The notes: generated by a model not told the origin, from the sequence alone. A stretch of 64,000 bases of DNA from Rosistilla carotiformis (GCF_007753095.1 NZ_CP036348.1:5247411-5311410); one strand, 5' to 3'. Counted from the stretch's first letter, positions 17,155 to 26,484 are shown. Made by a program: numbers and translations.

Positions 17155-18417
17155 ATGAGGCTGAATTTTCTGAAGTGCTCCACGATCGTCATGCTGTTTT
17201 TCGCGGCGGTCTCGACCTGCCGCGGTGACGAGCCCGACGCGGCCGCGGAAAGTCCTGCCACCGATCCGCCGACAAGCGCGGTGGCGGAGATCGGTGAATC
17301 GCAGCTGAAGCAGTGGGTCGCACAGCTCGCTTCGGACCAGTACCGGCTGCGTGAATTGTCGACCACGCGATTGCTGTTGGCCGGTTCCGCCGCGGTACCA
17401 GCGTTGGAAGCGGGGCTGCAGGATGGCGACTTGGAAACGACGTCGCGGATTTTGTCGGTGCTGCGCAAATTGTCCGTCGCATTCGATCCCCAACGCCAAA
17501 CGCGCGACCTCGCCTGGGAGTCGCTGGAACGTATCGGCGCTGCCGGGGCGTCGTCAGCCGCCACGCGTGCCCAGTTGGCGATGGACGAGGTTCGCGACGA
17601 CCGCAAGCAGCGGGCAATGGAAGTGCTGACGGGCGCGGGAATCTTCATCGGCTTTGGCGAATATCACCTCGCCTCGTCGGTCGTCAGCAACAATTACCAC
17701 ATGCGGATCCCCAAGGATTGGGCGGGAAACGTCGCTGCGCTCTCGTGGTTGAAATGGCTGCATGGTGTCGAGACCGTCATTCTGAGCGGCGATAAAATTA
17801 CCGCCGATGTGGTCAAGCACGTCGCCAACATTCCCGATCTGCGGAATTTGGTGATTCGCGACACCACGATCACTGTCGACGACCTGCAGGGTTTGACCGA
17901 GCTATCGCGGTTGGATCACTTTCAATTGGTCAACGTTTCGGCGGGGGACGAATTGATCGACACGCTCGCCGAACTCCCGTTGCGGCGCGGCCTGACTCTG
18001 TTTGGCACCGACATCTCGTTCGAGGGCTCCGAACGACTGAAAACCCTGTTCCCCAATTTGGATGTTCAGTGTCGCGGTGGTTTTCTGGGCGTCCGCTGCA
18101 GTCCCTTGAATCCGAACTGTGAAGTCGGAACGGTGGAACCCAACACGGCCGCGGCTGAAGCGGGAGTGCGATCGGGCGATGTGATCACGAAGTTTGGAGA
18201 GTTCGACGTGAAGTCGTTCGCCGATCTGCAAGCAGCGATTGCGAAACATACGGCGGCGGAAAAACCGATTCCGATGCTCGTTAACCGAATCGTTGAAGAG
18301 CAGGTTGAAGTGGAACTACCCAAACAAGACGGTCAACCGACGCCAAAATTAATTCGCACGATTCGTCGCCAGAAGACCATCCCGCTGACGGTCAAACTGA
18401 AGCGTCAGTTTCCATAA
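17155..18417 (+). CDS. Secreted PDZ-domain protein
   Basis: 420 residues with a signal peptide (RLNFLKCSTIVMLFFAAVSTC). Residues about 45-160 are alpha-helical with HEAT-like character. Residues about 195-300 look like leucine-rich-type strands (VKHVANIPDLRNLVIRDTTI, then DLQGLTELSRLDHFQLVNV). Residues about 300-400 form a PDZ domain (GFLGVRCSPLNPNCEVGTVE, NTAAAEAGVRSGDVITKFG). It lacks protease motifs, so it is probably a binding or scaffold protein. ATG at 17155 is chosen because it starts the signal peptide. The last 26 bp overlap the end of the convergent Trm112-like gene. Confidence 0.8.
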   Translation: MRLNFLKCSTIVMLFFAAVSTCRGDEPDAAAESPATDPPTSAVAEIGESQLKQWVAQLASDQYRLRELSTTRLLLAGSAAVPALEAGLQDGDLETTSRILSVLRKLSVAFDPQRQTRDLAWESLERIGAAGASSAATRAQLAMDEVRDDRKQRAMEVLTGAGIFIGFGEYHLASSVVSNNYHMRIPKDWAGNVAALSWLKWLHGVETVILSGDKITADVVKHVANIPDLRNLVIRDTTITVDDLQGLTELSRLDHFQLVNVSAGDELIDTLAELPLRRGLTLFGTDISFEGSERLKTLFPNLDVQCRGGFLGVRCSPLNPNCEVGTVEPNTAAAEAGVRSGDVITKFGEFDVKSFADLQAAIAKHTAAEKPIPMLVNRIVEEQVEVELPKQDGQPTPKLIRTIRRQKTIPLTVKLKRQFP

Positions 18418-18685
18418 CCCGCCCGGCGTCCAAGGCGCAATCGATCGGGATCGCTTCGTCGGGTATCAAAGTGGGGATACCGGCCCAGACGGGATACAGT
18501 AGCGAATTGTCGGCGTTGACAAGCCCCGCATCGAGCGGTCGTTGAACTGGGCGATCGATCCGGTTGCGTGCCGTCCCATCGGAGATCCGCTGGTTGATCC
18601 GCTGGATTAAATCATCCGCTCCTACGCGCAAGATCGATTGCGTGACGGGACAGCGAATGTATTCAAACAGGCTTGGGTCGATCAC
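18392..18685 (-). CDS. Trm112/YcaR-like small protein
   Basis: 97 residues from GTG at 18685 (ATCGACCCAAGC follows). The N-terminus IDPSLFEYIRCPVTQSIL and the C-terminal block SLLYPVWAGIPTLIPDEAI are typical of Trm112-like/UPF0434 proteins. The usual second and third zinc-binding Cys pairs are missing, leaving one Cys in the first CPV motif. Such proteins often activate methyltransferases or sit near lipid A genes; partner unknown here. It overlaps the convergent PDZ gene by 26 bp. Confidence 0.75.
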   Translation of the reverse strand: MIDPSLFEYIRCPVTQSILRVGADDLIQRINQRISDGTARNRIDRPVQRPLDAGLVNADNSLLYPVWAGIPTLIPDEAIPIDCALDAGRVMETDASV

Positions 18686-19069
18686 GGTAGGATTTCCAGT
18701 GAGGGATCTTTTGCAGCCCAGCACCCGCCCGCCACGCTACCGGGGGGATCGGCAAAATCCAGTGCGTAGATCAGCGAGTGGTGAATATCATGGGAAGGGT
18801 CGCAGCAAGCGAGCCCCCTACCCACCGAACACCAGGCTGCGGTGCATTATATCTCAATCGCGAGCAAATGTCCCCCCATGCATGACGTCTCTAAAAGTCA
18901 GAAAATGAAATTGCCAATCGCCAAATCGGAGCTAGAGTTTCCATTGGGCAAGTCAACGATTCGCTTTCGTTTTCCTTGGGAATCGTTGATTGCGGTTGTG
19001 TTTCGGGGCACTGCTTCGCCGACCTGCGATCGAAAGATCGTGGGCCGGCGAAGCTATTTTGGGAACGCT
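18686..19069. other. Intergenic region, no gene supported
   Basis: About 380 bp between the divergent Trm112-like gene and the next plus-strand gene. The plus-strand frame stays open from 18842 but the part before 19070 has no coding character. Nothing else was recognised. Confidence 0.45.
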
Positions 19070-19633
19070 ATGCGTCCGCGCACATCTCCTCGGCGAAACG
19101 TTCGTAGGCAACCTACACGAGCCCGTATTGCCGGGTGCGTGGCCATCGGGTGCTGGGGCGTTTGCGGTCTCGCATCGGCTGATGGTCCGTCGGATCAGCA
19201 GATCTTCCGTGTACATGTCCCGCAACGTGTGGGGCTGGGAGACGCGGAAAGTGTGGTTGTCACCAAACGAGATCCAACCGATAACGACCCACAATTCTCA
19301 ACGCAAACTTTTGATGTCGTTTCGCAAACGCCCGCCGGCGCGGTGGTCGTGTTTGAATCGCAGCAGGTGTTCCGCCATCGATCGCATCCGGCCAAGCGAA
19401 GCGATCTCCGAATGCGGCTGGATCCACCGCAAGCCTCGCGGTGGCGAGTGACTCAGGCTTCCGACCAAACCGATTACGCGGCGGGACGGACAATCGCGAC
19501 TGTCGTCGCCCAATCGAATCAAGCGGGGGACGCGCGGCTTTGCTTGCGGGTAGAATTAGTGGATCACCCGCGGCCTCAAACCATGACGGGCGATTATGAA
19601 ACAACCGTTGTGGCAACGATTTCAGCGAAGTGA
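19070..19633 (+). CDS. Secreted protein of unknown function
   Basis: 187 residues from ATG at 19070, chosen because a basic, hydrophobic leader (RRNVRRQPTRARIAGCVAI then WGVCGLASADG) follows it directly. The mature part is beta-rich: QIFRVHVPQRVGLGDAESVV, GAVVVFESQQVF, ASRWRVTQASDQTDY and the ending MTGDYETTVVATISAK. The ending resembles the last strand of pilin or spore-coat-U-type domains, but the family is not clear. It ends 29 bp before the preferred DUF1499 start. Confidence 0.6.
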   Translation: MRPRTSPRRNVRRQPTRARIAGCVAIGCWGVCGLASADGPSDQQIFRVHVPQRVGLGDAESVVVTKRDPTDNDPQFSTQTFDVVSQTPAGAVVVFESQQVFRHRSHPAKRSDLRMRLDPPQASRWRVTQASDQTDYAAGRTIATVVAQSNQAGDARLCLRVELVDHPRPQTMTGDYETTVVATISAK

Positions 19634-19662
19634 ATGTGAACGGAAACGCTCGAAGGAAAAAG

Positions 19663-20109
19663 ATGGGAATTGCGATCGGAGCGTTTGTTCTGCTGGTCAC
19701 CGGTTGGATCTTTTGGCAAGTCGACGACTGGCGTCGCGATTTCACGACGAATCACGCTCAGCTCGATCCGGCGGCGGACGACCCGATTCTGCGACCGGTT
19801 TTGGCAGCCGAATCGGTCGGTGAACTTGTCGCGCGCGTCCTGGCGTTTGTTGAAAAGACAGCCCACTGGCAACTGGAACGACAGCGCGGCGGTGCCGATG
19901 GGACCGAACTGCATCTGACGCGCACGACGTCGCTGTTCCACTACGTCGACGACATTCAGGTCCGCATTTCGCCGATCGACGGCGGGGCGCAGCTGGATGC
20001 CGAAAGCCAATCTCGGCTGGGCAAAGGAGACCTCGGCCAGAACCCTCGGAACCTGAAAGAGCTGGTTCGAGGCATCGACGGCTTTCCAAGTTTGCAGGAG
20101 CCGCGATAA
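19663..20109 (+). CDS. DUF1499 family protein
   Basis: 148 residues. The N-terminus is a membrane anchor (IAIGAFVLLVTGWIFWQV). The DUF1499 core follows: LHLTRTTSLFHYVDDIQVRI, DGGAQLDAESQSRLGKGDLG and NPRNLKELVRGI. ATG at 19663 is preferred because GAAGGA lies 5-6 nt upstream; a GTG at 19630, overlapping the previous stop, would add 11 residues. Function of DUF1499 is unknown, though a membrane-associated role is common. Confidence 0.8.
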   Translation: MGIAIGAFVLLVTGWIFWQVDDWRRDFTTNHAQLDPAADDPILRPVLAAESVGELVARVLAFVEKTAHWQLERQRGGADGTELHLTRTTSLFHYVDDIQVRISPIDGGAQLDAESQSRLGKGDLGQNPRNLKELVRGIDGFPSLQEPR

Positions 20110-20133
20110 TCGGGGGATCATCAAACCGCACCA

Positions 20134-21237
20134 ATGATTGAAAAGGATGTTCCATTGTCCCGCCTCGACCAACTTAATCCCGCCGCCGACGCTTTTCTGA
20201 AGACCGCCATCGAAACCCCCAGCCCCTCGGGTTACGAAGAACGGATCCAAGCCCTGGTCCGCGAATACATTCAGCCCGCTGCCGATGAAGTGCGCACCGA
20301 CGTCCACGGCAACGTGATGGCGATCGTCAACCCAGCCGCAGACACGCGGCTGATGTTCGCCGGCCACTGCGACCAGATCGGAATGCTTGTCACGTACATC
20401 GATGAGTTAGGTTTTCTGTACGCCCAGACAATCGGCGGCTGGGACCCTCAACAATTGATCGGCCAGCGGATGATCGTTTGGACCAAAACCGGCCCGATCC
20501 CCGGCTCGATCGCGCGGAAACCGATCCATCTGCTGAACGATGCCGAGCGGAAGAAGGTTGTCAATCTGAATGAACTGTGGATCGATATCGGTGCCAAGGA
20601 CCAACAGGCGGCGTCCGAATTGGTTCGCATCGGCGATCCGGTCACGCTGAAACTGGAACTGACCCAGCTGCAAGAAGATCTGATCTCGGGTCCAGGAATG
20701 GACAACAAGACCGGCATGTGGGTCGTCATCGAAGCACTCCGCCGAGCCGCTGGAATGGCTCCCACCTGTGGTATCTACAGCGTCTCGACCGTCCAAGAAG
20801 AGATCGGTTTGCGTGGTGCGACAACAGCCGCCGCCAGCATCAAACCGCACGTGGGAATCGCCGTCGACGTCACCCACGCGACCGATTGCCCCACGATCGA
20901 CAAGACGCAGCAGGGAGACATCAAGCTCGGTAGCGGACCGGTGATCTTCCGCGGTCCCAACATGAATCCGAAAGTCGTGCAGCGGTTGGTGCAGATCGCC
21001 GACGAACTGCGGATCCCGTATCAGATGGCTGCGGCGGGTCGAGCGACGCCCAACGACGCCAACGCATTGCAGATCAGCAGCGGTGGCGTGGCGACCGGCT
21101 TGGTCGCGATTCCTAACCGCTACATGCACAGCGCCGTCGAAACGGTTTCGATGAACGATCTCGACAGCGCCGCCGAACTGTTGGCCAACTTCGCAGCGCG
21201 ACTGACCGCCGAAGACGACTTCACCCCCAGCGTTTGA
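20134..21237 (+). CDS. M42 family metallopeptidase (aminopeptidase/endoglucanase-like)
   Basis: 367 residues, full length for M42. Ligands of the dinuclear metal site are visible: His-Asp in FAGHCDQIGMLV, Asp in SGPGMDNKTGMWVV, the general-base Glu pair in VQEEIGLRGA, Asp in AVDVTHATDCP and His in RYMHSAVETV. The PDZ-like insertion between residues 70 and 160 is also typical. Members are cytoplasmic aminopeptidases. A TTG at 20155 with AAGGA upstream is an alternative start. Confidence 0.9.
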   Translation: MIEKDVPLSRLDQLNPAADAFLKTAIETPSPSGYEERIQALVREYIQPAADEVRTDVHGNVMAIVNPAADTRLMFAGHCDQIGMLVTYIDELGFLYAQTIGGWDPQQLIGQRMIVWTKTGPIPGSIARKPIHLLNDAERKKVVNLNELWIDIGAKDQQAASELVRIGDPVTLKLELTQLQEDLISGPGMDNKTGMWVVIEALRRAAGMAPTCGIYSVSTVQEEIGLRGATTAAASIKPHVGIAVDVTHATDCPTIDKTQQGDIKLGSGPVIFRGPNMNPKVVQRLVQIADELRIPYQMAAAGRATPNDANALQISSGGVATGLVAIPNRYMHSAVETVSMNDLDSAAELLANFAARLTAEDDFTPSV

Positions 21238-21315
21238 TCTTTTCGCTTTTCATAAGACAGCCGGTCCAAGCAAGCTCTTGGGCCGGCCCTCCTTCTCCAC
21301 CGCAAACGCTTGAAC

Positions 21316-21714
21316 ATGTCGCAACAACACACGCTCACGATCCGCGTCAACTACCACGAAACCGATGGCCAGGGACGCGTTCATCACGCCAACTATCTCA
21401 ACTACTTCGAGCGTGGCCGCGTTGAATTGCTCCGCAGTCTCGGTTCCAGCTACAAGCAGTTCGAAGCCGACGGGCGGATGTTGGTCGTCGCCGAAATGAA
21501 CGTCAAATACCACCAGATGGCGGAATTCGACGACGAGCTGACGCTGACGACAACGGTCCTGGAAGCTCACGGTGCGAGGATCCGCCATCGGTACGAGATC
21601 TTCCGCGACGACGAATTATTGGTCTTCGCCGAATCGGTGATCGCATGCGTTCGCTCCGATGGAAGAGCCACTCGCCTGCCGGCGGAACTACAGCAGGGCC
21701 GACGCCGATCCTAG
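21316..21714 (+). CDS. YbgC-like acyl-CoA thioesterase (hotdog fold)
   Basis: 132 residues. The hotdog signature of the YbgC/4-hydroxybenzoyl-CoA thioesterase group is clear: RVNYHETDGQGRVHHANYLN (catalytic Asp replaced by the ETDGQG form), then YFERGRVELLRSLG and the strand AEMNVKYHQMAEFDDEL. ATG at 21316 is preferred; a TTG two codons upstream is possible. The substrate cannot be set from sequence. Confidence 0.88.
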   Translation: MSQQHTLTIRVNYHETDGQGRVHHANYLNYFERGRVELLRSLGSSYKQFEADGRMLVVAEMNVKYHQMAEFDDELTLTTTVLEAHGARIRHRYEIFRDDELLVFAESVIACVRSDGRATRLPAELQQGRRRS

Positions 21715-21878
21715 CCTCTCTCCTATAATGAAAGTAGGCCGTCAGGCGGGGCCATCCGGTCGGCTCCTATCGTCTGTCCGCCCCAGTCAATAAACTGACA
21801 GAGGCGGGAACGGTCTCTCGCCGACCGCCCTTTGACCCCGCGGATCACGCGCCCAACCGAACCTCTACAGCCGCCACC

Positions 21879-22316
21879 ATGTCGAATTCTTATGGAGCGA
21901 TCGATCAGACGTTGATCGATCATTTTGAGGATCCCTACCACCGTGGCGATTGCGAAGCGGCGACGCACGTGGCCGAGGGAGAAAATTCGTTGTGCGGCGA
22001 CACGATGCAGGTGCAACTGAGAATCAGCCCCAGCGATGGCCAGATCGAAGAGGCGTGGTTCGACGGCGACGGATGTGTCGTCAGCCAAGCGGCTGCATCG
22101 ATGTTGATGGAGACGATCGAAGGGATGACGCCCGATGCGATCCGCGACTTCGACACCCGGGCGATGTTGGAACAGGTAGGTCCTTCGATCGCCGTGAGCC
22201 AACAAAAGTGTGCGCTGTTGGCTTGGCGAGTGCTTCAATTGGCGCTGCAATCGCCGCTGGATGAATTCGGCGACGGACCGACCTTCGGCGGACCACATCT
22301 CGGCGAGGAAAACTGA
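21879..22316 (+). CDS. sufU: SufU/IscU-like iron-sulfur cluster assembly scaffold
   Basis: 145 residues. The metal/cluster ligands of SufU are present: Cys in ENSLCGDTMQV with the following Asp, Cys in GDGCVVSQAA, and Cys in VSQQKCALLAW. It has the SufU-type insert before the last Cys. SufU accepts sulfur from SufS. It lies 20 bp upstream of sufS, so the two act together. The sufBCD genes are not in the window. Confidence 0.9.
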   Translation: MSNSYGAIDQTLIDHFEDPYHRGDCEAATHVAEGENSLCGDTMQVQLRISPSDGQIEEAWFDGDGCVVSQAAASMLMETIEGMTPDAIRDFDTRAMLEQVGPSIAVSQQKCALLAWRVLQLALQSPLDEFGDGPTFGGPHLGEEN

Positions 22317-22336
22317 CAACCATCATTGGAACCAAA

Positions 22337-23608
22337 TTGAATACGACAGAACGCTCTCCGCTGGCGATCGATGCTGCGGCCTATCGCCAAGACTTCCCCA
22401 TCCTCTCGCGCGAATTGCGCGAGGGCGTGCCGTTGGTCTATCTCGACAACGCCGCCAGCACCCAGCGGCCGCGAGCGGTCATCGATGCGATGGATGCCTG
22501 CTATGAGGGCTATTACGCAAACGTCCATCGCGGCATCCATACGCTCAGCGAAGAATCGACCCAGAAATACGAAGATGCTCGGCTGCGAGTCGCTCAGTTC
22601 CTGTCGGTTGCCAACGAGTGCGAACTGATCTTCACCGCCGGCACGACCGCCGCGATCAATCTCGTCGCTCGCAGCTGGGGCGATGCCAACATCCAATCGG
22701 GCGATGTGATCCTGACGACGATGATGGAACACCACGCCAACATCGTCCCTTGGCAACAGCTTGCCCAGCGGACCGGTTGCCGCGTCGAATTCGCTCCGCT
22801 GACCGAAGACGGTCGGCTGTGCATCGAATCCTTCGACAAACGGTTATCCGACTTGCAACCGAAATTGGTCGCCTTGACCGCAGCCAGCAACGTGTTGGGG
22901 ACGATCAATCCGGTCGCCGAATTAGTCGCCAAAGCCCGCGATGCCGGAGCGGTGACGTTGGTCGACGCGGCCCAAGCGGTCCCGCACGCGCAGGTCGACG
23001 TGAATCAATGGAACGCCGATTTCGTGACCTTCAGTGGACACAAGGTCTGCGGTCCCACAGGGATCGGCGTCTTGCACGGCAAGCAAAAATTGCTCGACGC
23101 AATGCCTCCCTTCCTCGGCGGTGGTGCGATGATCCACCGCGTGACCACCTCTGGTTTTGAACCGGCGGGCCTGCCCGAGAAGTTCGAAGCGGGAACGCCT
23201 GCGATTGCCGAAGCGATCGGCTTGGCCGCGGCGATCGATTACGTCGACTCCGTCGGACTCGATCGGATTCACGCCTACGAGCTGCAACTGTGCACGCTCG
23301 CACACGAAGCACTCCAAGAAATCGAAGGGTTGCACATCTTGGGGCCCGACCCAAAACACAAAGCGGGCATCGTCAGCTTTGCGATCGATGGAGTGCATCC
23401 ACACGACATTTCGCAATGGCTCGATCGACGCGGCATCGCCGTCCGGGCGGGGCACCACTGTGCCATGCCGCTTCACGAACTGCTGCAGATCTCGGCTTCG
23501 ACCCGAGCCAGTTTCTACTTCTATAACACTCCCGACGAAGTGCTTCAGTTTGCCGCCGCGGTGCGCAGTGCGCGGGACAAATTCAACCGTCCGCGGAAGC
23601 GGACTTAG
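22337..23608 (+). CDS. sufS: Cysteine desulfurase SufS
   Basis: 423 residues, a fold-type I PLP enzyme that takes sulfur from cysteine. PLP Lys lies in VTFSGHKVCGPTGIG; the catalytic Cys lies in VRAGHHCAMPLHE; N-terminal VYLDNAASTQRP and VHRGIHTLSEEST are SufS/CsdA hallmarks. The start is TTG at 22337, fitting the DFPIL-type N-terminus. It is co-oriented with sufU, 20 bp apart. Confidence 0.93.
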   Translation: MNTTERSPLAIDAAAYRQDFPILSRELREGVPLVYLDNAASTQRPRAVIDAMDACYEGYYANVHRGIHTLSEESTQKYEDARLRVAQFLSVANECELIFTAGTTAAINLVARSWGDANIQSGDVILTTMMEHHANIVPWQQLAQRTGCRVEFAPLTEDGRLCIESFDKRLSDLQPKLVALTAASNVLGTINPVAELVAKARDAGAVTLVDAAQAVPHAQVDVNQWNADFVTFSGHKVCGPTGIGVLHGKQKLLDAMPPFLGGGAMIHRVTTSGFEPAGLPEKFEAGTPAIAEAIGLAAAIDYVDSVGLDRIHAYELQLCTLAHEALQEIEGLHILGPDPKHKAGIVSFAIDGVHPHDISQWLDRRGIAVRAGHHCAMPLHELLQISASTRASFYFYNTPDEVLQFAAAVRSARDKFNRPRKRT

Positions 23609-23658
23609 GCTTGCAACCGGGGATCGCCCCACGCCGTTGCCGCCACTACCGGCGCGCG

Positions 23659-23681
23659 ACGCAGTGACAACACTGCGTTTT
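23659..23681 (+). terminator. Rho-independent terminator after sufS
   Basis: A perfect 8-bp stem (ACGCAGTG / CACTGCGT) around an ACAA loop, followed by TTTT. It lies 50 bp after the sufS stop, between two convergent genes, and could also slow transcription from the other side. Confidence 0.75.
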
Positions 23682-23706
23682 GCGCCTGGTAGAAACGCGA
23701 TGCCGA

Positions 23707-24867
23707 TCAATACTTCAACGTCGCTGCCATCTTTGCTCGAACCGGCATATCGCTGGCCGGTGCTGCGTGGATACATCCGCCATGCAAGATCGTCTGCACC
23801 ATCGCGGTTTCGATCAAATCACGGCAATTTTCGCGAGGCCGCCCCTGAGGAGGCTGACCACTTTCTTGCAAAATGTTGCGATCGCGGTGGAAACGACCGT
23901 AGAGTGTCGCGTCGCGATCGAAGAAAAGTGTGTCAATTCGGCCCACCTGTGCGGCACACAAGATTTCCCTCGTGTCGAGGGTAACGGGCCGACGCCGTTC
24001 CCGGAATTCCCGCGCGTCGGATTCTCGTTGGAGTCGGAGCTGTTCGGTGGCGACCGGCCGGGCTTCGCGGAGTAGTGTTTCGGGGGAGTATTGGTCAATA
24101 TTCCCGTGCAGCGTCGGCCCAACACGTTGCGAACAGACACTGCGTTGTTGATACAGTGCCGTTTCCTGTTCGGACCCGGCGACGATTAAGAATCCCGTAC
24201 GATCGTGCAAATATGCACACACCGCCTCATCCACCTGTTCGAGGTATCCGATCCAGGCTGGAGTGGCCACGGAAGGATCGTTGGCTCGATGGTCAAAATC
24301 GGAAGTGTTTAACGAGTGCATCCCCTCGGATCCTGTGTGAACCAGCATCGGTTCCAACGCCGTCGTTCGCATTGCTTCTTCAAAGTTCGCCGGCAGCCCC
24401 GCGTTATGAACTTGGGTAATCTCCGTCAAGTTGGCGCGGTACAACGCAAGCTTTTGCTTCGTGATTGTCAGCAGGTAAAAGTCCGCGAATTGATTTTCCG
24501 CAAGCAGCATCGGACGCAGGCAAAACGTTTCCGCTACGATCGCTCGCGCCTCTTTTTCCTCGTATCCCGGGACGATCTCAAACACGTCGTTGGATAAGTA
24601 AATTGCAGTTCCGCCACGCTTTGTGCGGCAAAATTCCGGATCCTCTTGCAGATCGTACAACGGCTTCAAAAAGTCGTTGGCGTCGGTTGCGGACATCCAA
24701 TACTGTGCCAACTGGTGACGCGACTTGTCGATCAGTTGAGCCAGCCCGATGCTGGCATCCGAGGCAAGCCCCTGTTCAGGAGCTGCGGGTAAGAAAAGGG
24801 TGACATGAGGCGCTCCCTGTAGGCCCGAGAGACGTCGCACTTGGTCGCGATTGATTGAATGAATCAT
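23707..24867 (-). CDS. Bacterial archaeo-eukaryotic release-factor-like (baeRF) protein
   Basis: 386 residues. It follows the baeRF layout: an N-terminal segment GAPHVTLFLPAAPEQG, a helical stretch, the block GGTAIYLSNDVFEIVPGYEE, FYLLTITKQKLALYRANLTE, then a C-terminal eRF1 domain-3-like part (ILCAAQVGRIDTLFFDRDAT, then the short ENCRDLIETAMVQTILHGG). The family is related to eRF1/Dom34; roles in ribosome rescue or defence have been proposed from genome context. No GGQ motif is visible, so peptide release as in eRF1 is not expected. The subfamily (3 or 7) is uncertain. Confidence 0.75.
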   Translation of the reverse strand: MIHSINRDQVRRLSGLQGAPHVTLFLPAAPEQGLASDASIGLAQLIDKSRHQLAQYWMSATDANDFLKPLYDLQEDPEFCRTKRGGTAIYLSNDVFEIVPGYEEKEARAIVAETFCLRPMLLAENQFADFYLLTITKQKLALYRANLTEITQVHNAGLPANFEEAMRTTALEPMLVHTGSEGMHSLNTSDFDHRANDPSVATPAWIGYLEQVDEAVCAYLHDRTGFLIVAGSEQETALYQQRSVCSQRVGPTLHGNIDQYSPETLLREARPVATEQLRLQRESDAREFRERRRPVTLDTREILCAAQVGRIDTLFFDRDATLYGRFHRDRNILQESGQPPQGRPRENCRDLIETAMVQTILHGGCIHAAPASDMPVRAKMAATLKY

Positions 24868-25213
24868 TTATTCCTCCATGAGTAAAAGATTTTCTGCAAA
24901 TAGGACATCTGTGTGTGCTCCGCAAAGTTCGTTCCGAACGGCAAAAAATGTTTTAAAAATGGACAGATTCGGTGTGTCGCAATCGCGAGTTCGTTATGCT
25001 GATGAGGATGCAAGCATTATGGTCCTCGAGGACGTTTGTAGTGCTTGGTTCCAATGACAAGGAGCGATCTTGGTCCGAGATCAAGACGTTAGGATTGCGT
25101 CTATCGGCAACGCGAATTTAGGCAAACTGGTCCGCATCTAACATCTGGATTAACAAGTTCCGAAAACTGCCTTTTCGCTTCGTTCCTCGTTTCACTGCAC
25201 TGGCTCACACCCG
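24868..25213. other. Divergent intergenic region
   Basis: About 345 bp, more AT-rich than the flanks, between the baeRF gene and the VWA gene. It must hold both promoters. A 12-bp palindrome, GTCCTCGAGGAC, lies at 25022-25033. No gene is supported. Confidence 0.45.
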
Positions 25214-26419
25214 ATGGCAACTTCAAAACCTATCGCTCCGGAACAGCTCGGTCGCTGGCGTTTGATCCTCGGAGCAAGCTCGCAGGATCAATTGAACGAA
25301 TACGGCGGAGGGCAGTTGTCGCTCGACGCCGACCAACAATTGATGGACGAAGCGTTGGCGGCGATCTACGACCAGACGCAGGAAGGTTCCGAATCGGGCG
25401 GCAAGCGTTCAGCCGGTTCGGGCGGATCCTCACCTCGCTTGGCGAAATGGCTCGGCGACATCCGCACCTACTTTTCCGAAGACGTCGTCGCGGTGATCCA
25501 ACAGGATGCGATCGACCGCAAAGGGATGCGGGAACTGTTGCTGGAACCGGAACTACTTAAGAACGTGCAGCCGAACGTGCAACTGGTCGGGACGTTGTTG
25601 AGTCTTGGCGGTCAGATTCCCGAGCGAACCAAAGAGACGGCGCGGATGGTCGTCCGAGCCGTCGCCGACAAGATCAAACTCACCCTGGAACAACGGATCC
25701 GGCAAGCGGTCCAAGGGGCGCTCAATCGGAACGAACACTCTCCGATCCCGCACGCCAACAGCATCGATTGGAAGTGGACGATCGGGCGGAATCTAAAAAA
25801 CTACAACGCCCAATTGGGACGCTTGATTCCCGAGCGGGTCTATTTCTATTCGCGGGCCCAACGGACGAACAACTGGACCGTGATCGTCGATATGGATCAA
25901 AGCGGTTCGATGGCCGATTCGGTTGTCTACGGCGCGGTCACCGGTTCGATCTTCGCCAGCCTCCCCGCCCTGAAGACACACGTCGTCGCGTTTGACACCG
26001 AAGTCGTCGACCTGACCGAGACCTGCGGCGACGATCCGGTCGACATGTTGTTTGGCGTTCAATTGGGCGGCGGCACCGACATCAACAAATCGGTCGCCTA
26101 CTGTGAACAATTTATCACCGAACCGAGCGAGACGTTGTTCATCCTTCTGACCGATCTGTTTGAAGGAGGCAACCAAGCGCAATTGGTCCGTCGGTTGGGC
26201 GAAATGGTCGAATCGGGCGTCCGCGTGTTGTGCTTGCTGGCCCTCTCCGACAGCGGAACTCCCTGTTTCGACGAAGCCCTTGCACGGCGACTTTCCGCCC
26301 TCGGAATCCCCTGTTTCGCCTGCACTCCCGATCGTTTGCCCGAATTGGTCGAAGGGGCACTTCGCGGTCAAGACTTGCAATCGCTGGCAACTCGAATTAA
26401 GTCTGATGACTCGCATTAA
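25214..26419 (+). CDS. VWA-domain (CoxE/MoxR-associated type) protein
   Basis: 401 residues. The N-terminal half is helical and includes a VVIQQDAIDRKGMRELLLEP segment. The VWA domain occupies about residues 215-390 with an intact MIDAS site (VIVDMDQSGSMADSVVYG, the later Thr in LGGGTDINKSV, and Asp in ILLTDLFEGG). This type usually works with MoxR-class AAA ATPases in complex assembly; none is next to it. Codon use is like the neighbours. Confidence 0.82.
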   Translation: MATSKPIAPEQLGRWRLILGASSQDQLNEYGGGQLSLDADQQLMDEALAAIYDQTQEGSESGGKRSAGSGGSSPRLAKWLGDIRTYFSEDVVAVIQQDAIDRKGMRELLLEPELLKNVQPNVQLVGTLLSLGGQIPERTKETARMVVRAVADKIKLTLEQRIRQAVQGALNRNEHSPIPHANSIDWKWTIGRNLKNYNAQLGRLIPERVYFYSRAQRTNNWTVIVDMDQSGSMADSVVYGAVTGSIFASLPALKTHVVAFDTEVVDLTETCGDDPVDMLFGVQLGGGTDINKSVAYCEQFITEPSETLFILLTDLFEGGNQAQLVRRLGEMVESGVRVLCLLALSDSGTPCFDEALARRLSALGIPCFACTPDRLPELVEGALRGQDLQSLATRIKSDDSH

Positions 26420-26421
26420 AA

Positions 26422-26455
26422 TGCCAGTCGACATCACCAAGCTTCGCGACTGGCA
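26422..26455. repeat. Inverted repeat between the VWA gene and the mfnD-like gene
   Basis: Perfect 9-bp arms TGCCAGTCG (26422-26430) and CGACTGGCA (26447-26455) flank a 16-nt loop. There is no T tract. It could be a partial terminator or an mRNA processing/stability element. Confidence 0.5.
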
Positions 26456-26484
26456 CCGGCAATCATATTCAGGGCAGGTTTATC

